A stretch of 39,321 nucleotides of DNA, taken from contig CANQSP010000011.1 in the NCBI GenBank assembly GCA_947626555.1, forward strand, positions 1-39,321. Direction: 5' to 3'. The notes under the pieces were generated by a model. It saw only the letters and a list, made by a program, of their open reading frames with translations, was not told the DNA's origin and did no database searches. Below, one piece after another: positions 36,022 through 39,321 of the stretch. The stretch comes from an uncultured Clostridia bacterium. GTDB lineage: Bacteria; Bacillota; Clostridia; TANB77; CAG-508. Within the stretch, counting starts at the first letter, position 1, and every line of letters starts with the position of its first letter. A program made the position numbers and the translations under genes.

Positions 36022-37785
36022 ATGGCAAATGTAAATTTAAAAGATTTATATATAAATTTTTTTATAAGTAAGGGGCATGTTCAAATACCATCAGCGCCAG
36101 TAGTTCCAGAGAATGATCCAAGCGTATTATTTAATACAGCTGGAATGCAACCATTAGTACCATATTTAATGGGGCAAAAGCATCCACTAGGAACAAGGCT
36201 TTGCGATTATCAAAAATGTGTAAGAACAAACGATTTAGATTCAATAGGAGATAAAACACATCATACTTTTTTTGAGATGCTAGGAAACTGGAGTTTAGGA
36301 GATTATTTTAAAAAAGAATCTATAAGTTGGAGTTTTGAATTTTTAACAAAAGTTTTAAATATACCAGTAGAAAAGTTAGCAGTAACAGTATTTGAGGGTG
36401 ATGAAACTATCCCAAGAGATGAGGAATCAGCAGGAGTTTGGAAGAGCTTAGGCATACCTGAAGAAAGAATTAGTTATTTAAATAAAGATAACAATTTCTG
36501 GATTGCAGGAGAGACAGGACCTTGTGGACCAGACACAGAAATATTTTATTGGAGAAGTAATGATCCTGTTCCAGAAAAACATAATCCAGATGATGAAAGA
36601 TGGGTAGAGATTTGGAACAACGTATTTATGCAATATGAAAAATTTGCAGATGGAACAGTAAAAGAACTTCCAAAGAAAAACGTAGATACAGGGATGGGTG
36701 TTGAAAGAACAGTTGCAATATTAGAAGGTGTAGACGATAATTACCTAACTTCTATATGGAAAGATGTTATAGATAAAATAGAAGAAATGTCAAATACAAC
36801 CTATGAAAAGGATGCAAAAAGTATAAGAATTATTGCAGATCATATTAGAACGGCAGTATTTATATCTGGAGATAATTCTGGAATAAAACCTTCTAATACA
36901 GATCAAGGCTATATATTAAGAAGATTAATTAGAAGAATGATACGTCATGCTAAAAAAATAGGTATAGACTTAAATAGCGGTTTTGAGAGAATATTGGCAG
37001 AAATGATAATAGAAAAATATGAAAAATATTATGATGAATTAGCAAAGAATAAAGAAGTAATATTAGATGTACTAACAAACGAATTGAACAAATTTAATAG
37101 AACCTTAGAAAAAGGTCTAAAAGAATTTGAAAAAATTGTATCAAATTTAGATTCAAAAATATTAAATAAGGATTTAGCATTTAAATTATATGATACATAT
37201 GGTTTCCCTTTAGAGTTAACAGTGGAACTTGCACAGGAGCAAGGAATAGAAGTAGATAAGGAAGGGTTTAACGAAAAATTTAAAGAACATCAAGAAAAAT
37301 CAAGAGCTGGTTCAGAACAAAGATTTAAAGGAGGATTAGCTGGAAATGGAGAAATAGAAACCAGATACCATACAGCTACTCATTTATTAAATGCAGCTTT
37401 AAAGCAAGTAGTTGATAAAAACATTCATCAAAGAGGTTCAAATATTACAACAGAGAGAATGAGATTTGACTTTAACTGTGATCATAAATTAACAGAAGAG
37501 GAAAAACAAAAAGTAGAAGATTTAGTAAATGAATGGATAAAACAATCTATTCCTGTAACAGTAGAAGAAATGAAGAAAGAAGATGCTATAAAATCTGGTG
37601 CAGAATGTATGTTTATAGAGAAATATCCAGATATAGTTACAGTATATTCAATAGGAAATTTTTCAAAAGAATTATGTGGTGGACCTCATGTAAAAAATAC
37701 AGAAGAGCTTGGTACTTTTAAAATTAAGAAAGAAGAAGCAAGTTCAGCAGGAATAAGAAGAATTAAGGCAGTACTTATAAAATAG
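36022..37785 (+). CDS. alaS: Alanine-tRNA ligase, short form without C-Ala domain
   Basis: This 587-residue enzyme charges tRNA-Ala. The class II catalytic domain (1-240) is complete: FFISKGHVQIPSAPVVPEND, LFNTAGMQPLVPYL, HHTFFEMLGNWSLGDYF and NVDTGMGVERTVAIL. The tRNA-recognition domain follows (to about 440, DQGYILRRLIRRMIRHAKK). The editing domain is compact: HTATH (YHTATHLLNAAL) and CGGPH for the zinc site. The protein ends right after GIRRIKAVLIK, where ordinary bacterial AlaRS (about 870 residues) continue with the oligomerisation and C-Ala domains. The stop is clean and nothing downstream resembles the missing part, so this is probably a natural short form, as known in some reduced bacteria, rather than a truncation. 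Confidence 0.92.
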   Translation: MANVNLKDLYINFFISKGHVQIPSAPVVPENDPSVLFNTAGMQPLVPYLMGQKHPLGTRLCDYQKCVRTNDLDSIGDKTHHTFFEMLGNWSLGDYFKKESISWSFEFLTKVLNIPVEKLAVTVFEGDETIPRDEESAGVWKSLGIPEERISYLNKDNNFWIAGETGPCGPDTEIFYWRSNDPVPEKHNPDDERWVEIWNNVFMQYEKFADGTVKELPKKNVDTGMGVERTVAILEGVDDNYLTSIWKDVIDKIEEMSNTTYEKDAKSIRIIADHIRTAVFISGDNSGIKPSNTDQGYILRRLIRRMIRHAKKIGIDLNSGFERILAEMIIEKYEKYYDELAKNKEVILDVLTNELNKFNRTLEKGLKEFEKIVSNLDSKILNKDLAFKLYDTYGFPLELTVELAQEQGIEVDKEGFNEKFKEHQEKSRAGSEQRFKGGLAGNGEIETRYHTATHLLNAALKQVVDKNIHQRGSNITTERMRFDFNCDHKLTEEEKQKVEDLVNEWIKQSIPVTVEEMKKEDAIKSGAECMFIEKYPDIVTVYSIGNFSKELCGGPHVKNTEELGTFKIKKEEASSAGIRRIKAVLIK

Positions 37786-37854
37786 TTAAATTTTAAATGG
37801 AAAAAAGTATAGAAACTAATGCAAATGTCACAAATTGAAAGGAAAGGTGTTAGA

Positions 37855-38202
37855 ATGGAAGATTGTATTTTTTGTAAAATTGTAAAAGGTGAAATACCAT
37901 CAGAAAAAGTTTATGAAGATGATGAATTAGTAGCTTTTAAGGATATTAATCCAGTTGCTCCAATTCACATTTTAGTAATTCCTAAAAGGCATATATCAAT
38001 GTTAACAGATTTAAAAGAAAGTGATGAGTTGCTAATAGGTAAAATTTTTACAACTATAAATAAAATTGCAAAGGAACAAGGCTTTATGGAACAAGGATAT
38101 AGAGTTATTGCAAATTGTGGAAAAGATTCAGGACAAGAAGTTATGCATATTCATTTTCATATACTTGGAGGAAAGAAATTAGGAGCTAAAATTGTTGGAT
38201 AA
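37855..38202 (+). CDS. HIT-family nucleotide hydrolase
   Basis: This 115-residue protein belongs to the HIT (histidine triad) family, HinT branch, which hydrolyses adenosine phosphoramidates and similar nucleotides. It has CIFCKIVKGEIPSEKVYEDD at the start (zinc-type cysteines C4 and C7), NPVAPIHILVIPKRHI in the middle and the active HIHFH triad (MHIHFHILGGKKLG). I chose the ATG at 37855 because GAAAGGAAAGGTGT stands just upstream; an in-frame ATG at 37819 overlaps less well. It follows alaS by 69 bases without a terminator and may be cotranscribed. Confidence 0.94.
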   Translation: MEDCIFCKIVKGEIPSEKVYEDDELVAFKDINPVAPIHILVIPKRHISMLTDLKESDELLIGKIFTTINKIAKEQGFMEQGYRVIANCGKDSGQEVMHIHFHILGGKKLGAKIVG

Positions 38203-38426
38203 AATTAATTTGTTTAGTAATTATTAACAAATTAAATTCAATCTTTATATTCCATACAAGAGTAGTTTTACGAGCATATAAAATAGTTATATAGAAATAT
38301 AAAAAAATAGTAGAAAAACTGTAAGAAATGTGTTATAATGATTATAGTGGTAGTTTTATGTAGTTATCACGAATTATTCAAGAGCTGTAATAAAAAATGA
38401 TAAATTTCACATAGGAGGGAAATATT
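38203..38426 (+). other. Intergenic region before the sortase gene
   Basis: No gene is present. TATAAT at about 38335-38340 may be a -10 box, but the matching -35 is poor. AGGAGGG at 38413-38419 is the sortase ribosome binding site. Confidence 0.35.
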
Positions 38427-39146
38427 ATGTTTGAAAGCAGGTATGGAAAATTTCTTACAATATTATTAATAATAGTTATTGTAGCAATTGTTGGGTTATT
38501 AGGATTTTTAGTTGTTAATTTAATAATCAACGCAAGTGATGATAATGAGGGAACAGAAGATGCAGAAAGGTTTATTAGTCAAGTAACAAATAAAGTAAAT
38601 CAAAATAAAGAAAATACAGCAGAAGTGAATGAGGTTGATAACAGTGTAGCAATACCTAACATAGAAGATAATACTCAACCACCAGCTCCTAGTGGTGGTA
38701 GTGGTTCATCAAGTGGTGGTTCAACATATGAATTTGAAGGATTTACTGCTATTGGTGCCATAGAAATACCTAGAACAGGGTTGACAAAAACAATATTAAA
38801 TGAAGTAACAGGTCAATCAATAAAAAAAGCAGTAGCTGTTTTATATCCATCAAATTTACAATTATTAAATGAACCAGGTAATGTAACAATAGTAGGACAT
38901 AATTATAGAAATGGTACATTCTTTTCAAATAACAAAAATATTCAAGAGGGAGATAAAATATATATAACAGATATTAAAGGTAGAAGAGTAGAATATACTG
39001 TATATAGAAAATATTTTACAACAGCAGAGGACTCAGATTTTATGATGAGAGATACAAATGGCAGAAGAGAAATTTCATTATCTACTTGTACCGAAGATGT
39101 TAAACAAAGACTAGTAATATGGGCATCAGCAGACCCAGGATATTAA
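38427..39146 (+). CDS. Sortase family transpeptidase
   Basis: This 239-residue protein has an N-terminal membrane anchor (about 9-34), an acidic, Asn/Gln-rich stalk, a Pro/Gly/Ser-rich linker (APSGGSGSSSGGS) and a C-terminal sortase domain (about 100-239). The catalytic histidine is in VGHNYRNGTFFSN, the cysteine in SLSTCTED and the arginine in KQRLVIWASAD. The start of the domain, AIGAIEIPRTG, is also typical. The fold suggests class D or E, but class cannot be fixed by eye. It would join LPXTG-type proteins to the wall or to pili. The giant adhesin in this window has no sorting signal, so the substrates probably lie elsewhere or the adhesin has lost its end. Confidence 0.9.
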   Translation: MFESRYGKFLTILLIIVIVAIVGLLGFLVVNLIINASDDNEGTEDAERFISQVTNKVNQNKENTAEVNEVDNSVAIPNIEDNTQPPAPSGGSGSSSGGSTYEFEGFTAIGAIEIPRTGLTKTILNEVTGQSIKKAVAVLYPSNLQLLNEPGNVTIVGHNYRNGTFFSNNKNIQEGDKIYITDIKGRRVEYTVYRKYFTTAEDSDFMMRDTNGRREISLSTCTEDVKQRLVIWASADPGY

Positions 39147-39159
39147 TTTATAAAAAATA

Positions 39160-39198
39160 AAAATTCTTATTCTAAGTAATTAGAGTAAGAATTTTTTT
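39160..39198 (+). terminator. Terminator of the sortase gene
   Basis: A 14-bp stem (39160-39173 with 39182-39195, one G-U pair) ends in seven T. Confidence 0.85.
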
Positions 39199-39321
39199 GT
39201 TCAATAAAGTGAAAAAAATGATAGGAAATACTAAAAATATAATAAAATATAGGTTTAAAATAGATATGTCACACATAAATAGAAAATAAAATATTGAAAG
39301 AGAACGACTCATATGATATTG

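Noticed and set aside
36022-37785. alaS as a frameshifted full-length gene
   Set aside because: The 69 bases before the next gene contain nothing like the missing C-terminal domain in any frame, so a simple frameshift cannot explain the short form.

Overview
The window looks like a piece of chromosome from a very AT-rich, endospore-forming member of the Firmicutes (Clostridia type). Sporulation genes (yabG, veg, a three-SPOCS/LysM coat protein, yunB, a small acid-soluble spore protein), a gatCAB operon, strong AAGGAGG-type ribosome binding sites, compact sigma-A promoters with 16-17 bp spacers and many short hairpin terminators all point that way. The codon use and gene set suggest an uncultured gut or host-associated lineage, but genus cannot be decided from sequence alone.

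Region 1 (1-12,000) is dominated by one gene of about 11.5 kb for a giant surface protein. It has a membrane-anchor segment, several SpaA/Cna-B-like domains, 14 copies of a ~66-residue repeat that fall into two sets of seven (likely two seven-bladed beta-propellers), a SpaA-like domain apparently split by three lectin-like repeats, MucBP-like domains and a final Cna-B-like domain. The natural start (504) is separated from the long frame by a run of nine G; ten or seven G would restore the frame, so the gene is phase-variable, broken, or wrongly assembled. The 3' end stops without a cell-wall sorting signal, right at a repeated AGGGACGG sequence.

Region 2 (12,000-14,730) is a small patch of mobile or defence-related DNA: an Rpn-family PD-(D/E)XK nuclease with an excellent internal ribosome binding site and start (a likely intragenic antitoxin), a relic of a group II intron reverse transcriptase, and a long palindromic repeat that returns at 27,670-27,922.

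Region 3 (13,725-17,862) is a sporulation cluster: yabG, veg, a SPOCS/LysM coat protein and yunB. Region 4 (18,020-21,700) holds a foreign-looking single gene, rplM-rpsI on the minus strand, and infC-rpmI-rplT on the plus strand with an L20-type attenuator; infC appears to start with the rare codon ATA. Region 5 (21,700-27,650) has uvrC, a small cysteine-containing gene and gatC-gatA-gatB. Region 6 (27,960-34,200) alternates small membrane proteins, rpsT, hpf, lemA with a DUF3137-like partner, a spore SASP, greA, an SPFH protein and a second foreign-looking single gene. Region 7 (34,365-39,321) has an N-terminally frameshifted mtaB, a short alaS lacking the C-Ala domain, a HIT-family hydrolase and a sortase.

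No rRNA, tRNA, CRISPR array or complete insertion sequence was recognised. The most notable points are the G9 tract in the adhesin, the gene-within-gene Rpn arrangement, the ATA start of infC, the truncated AlaRS, and the dispersed palindromic repeat family found at three gene 3' ends.
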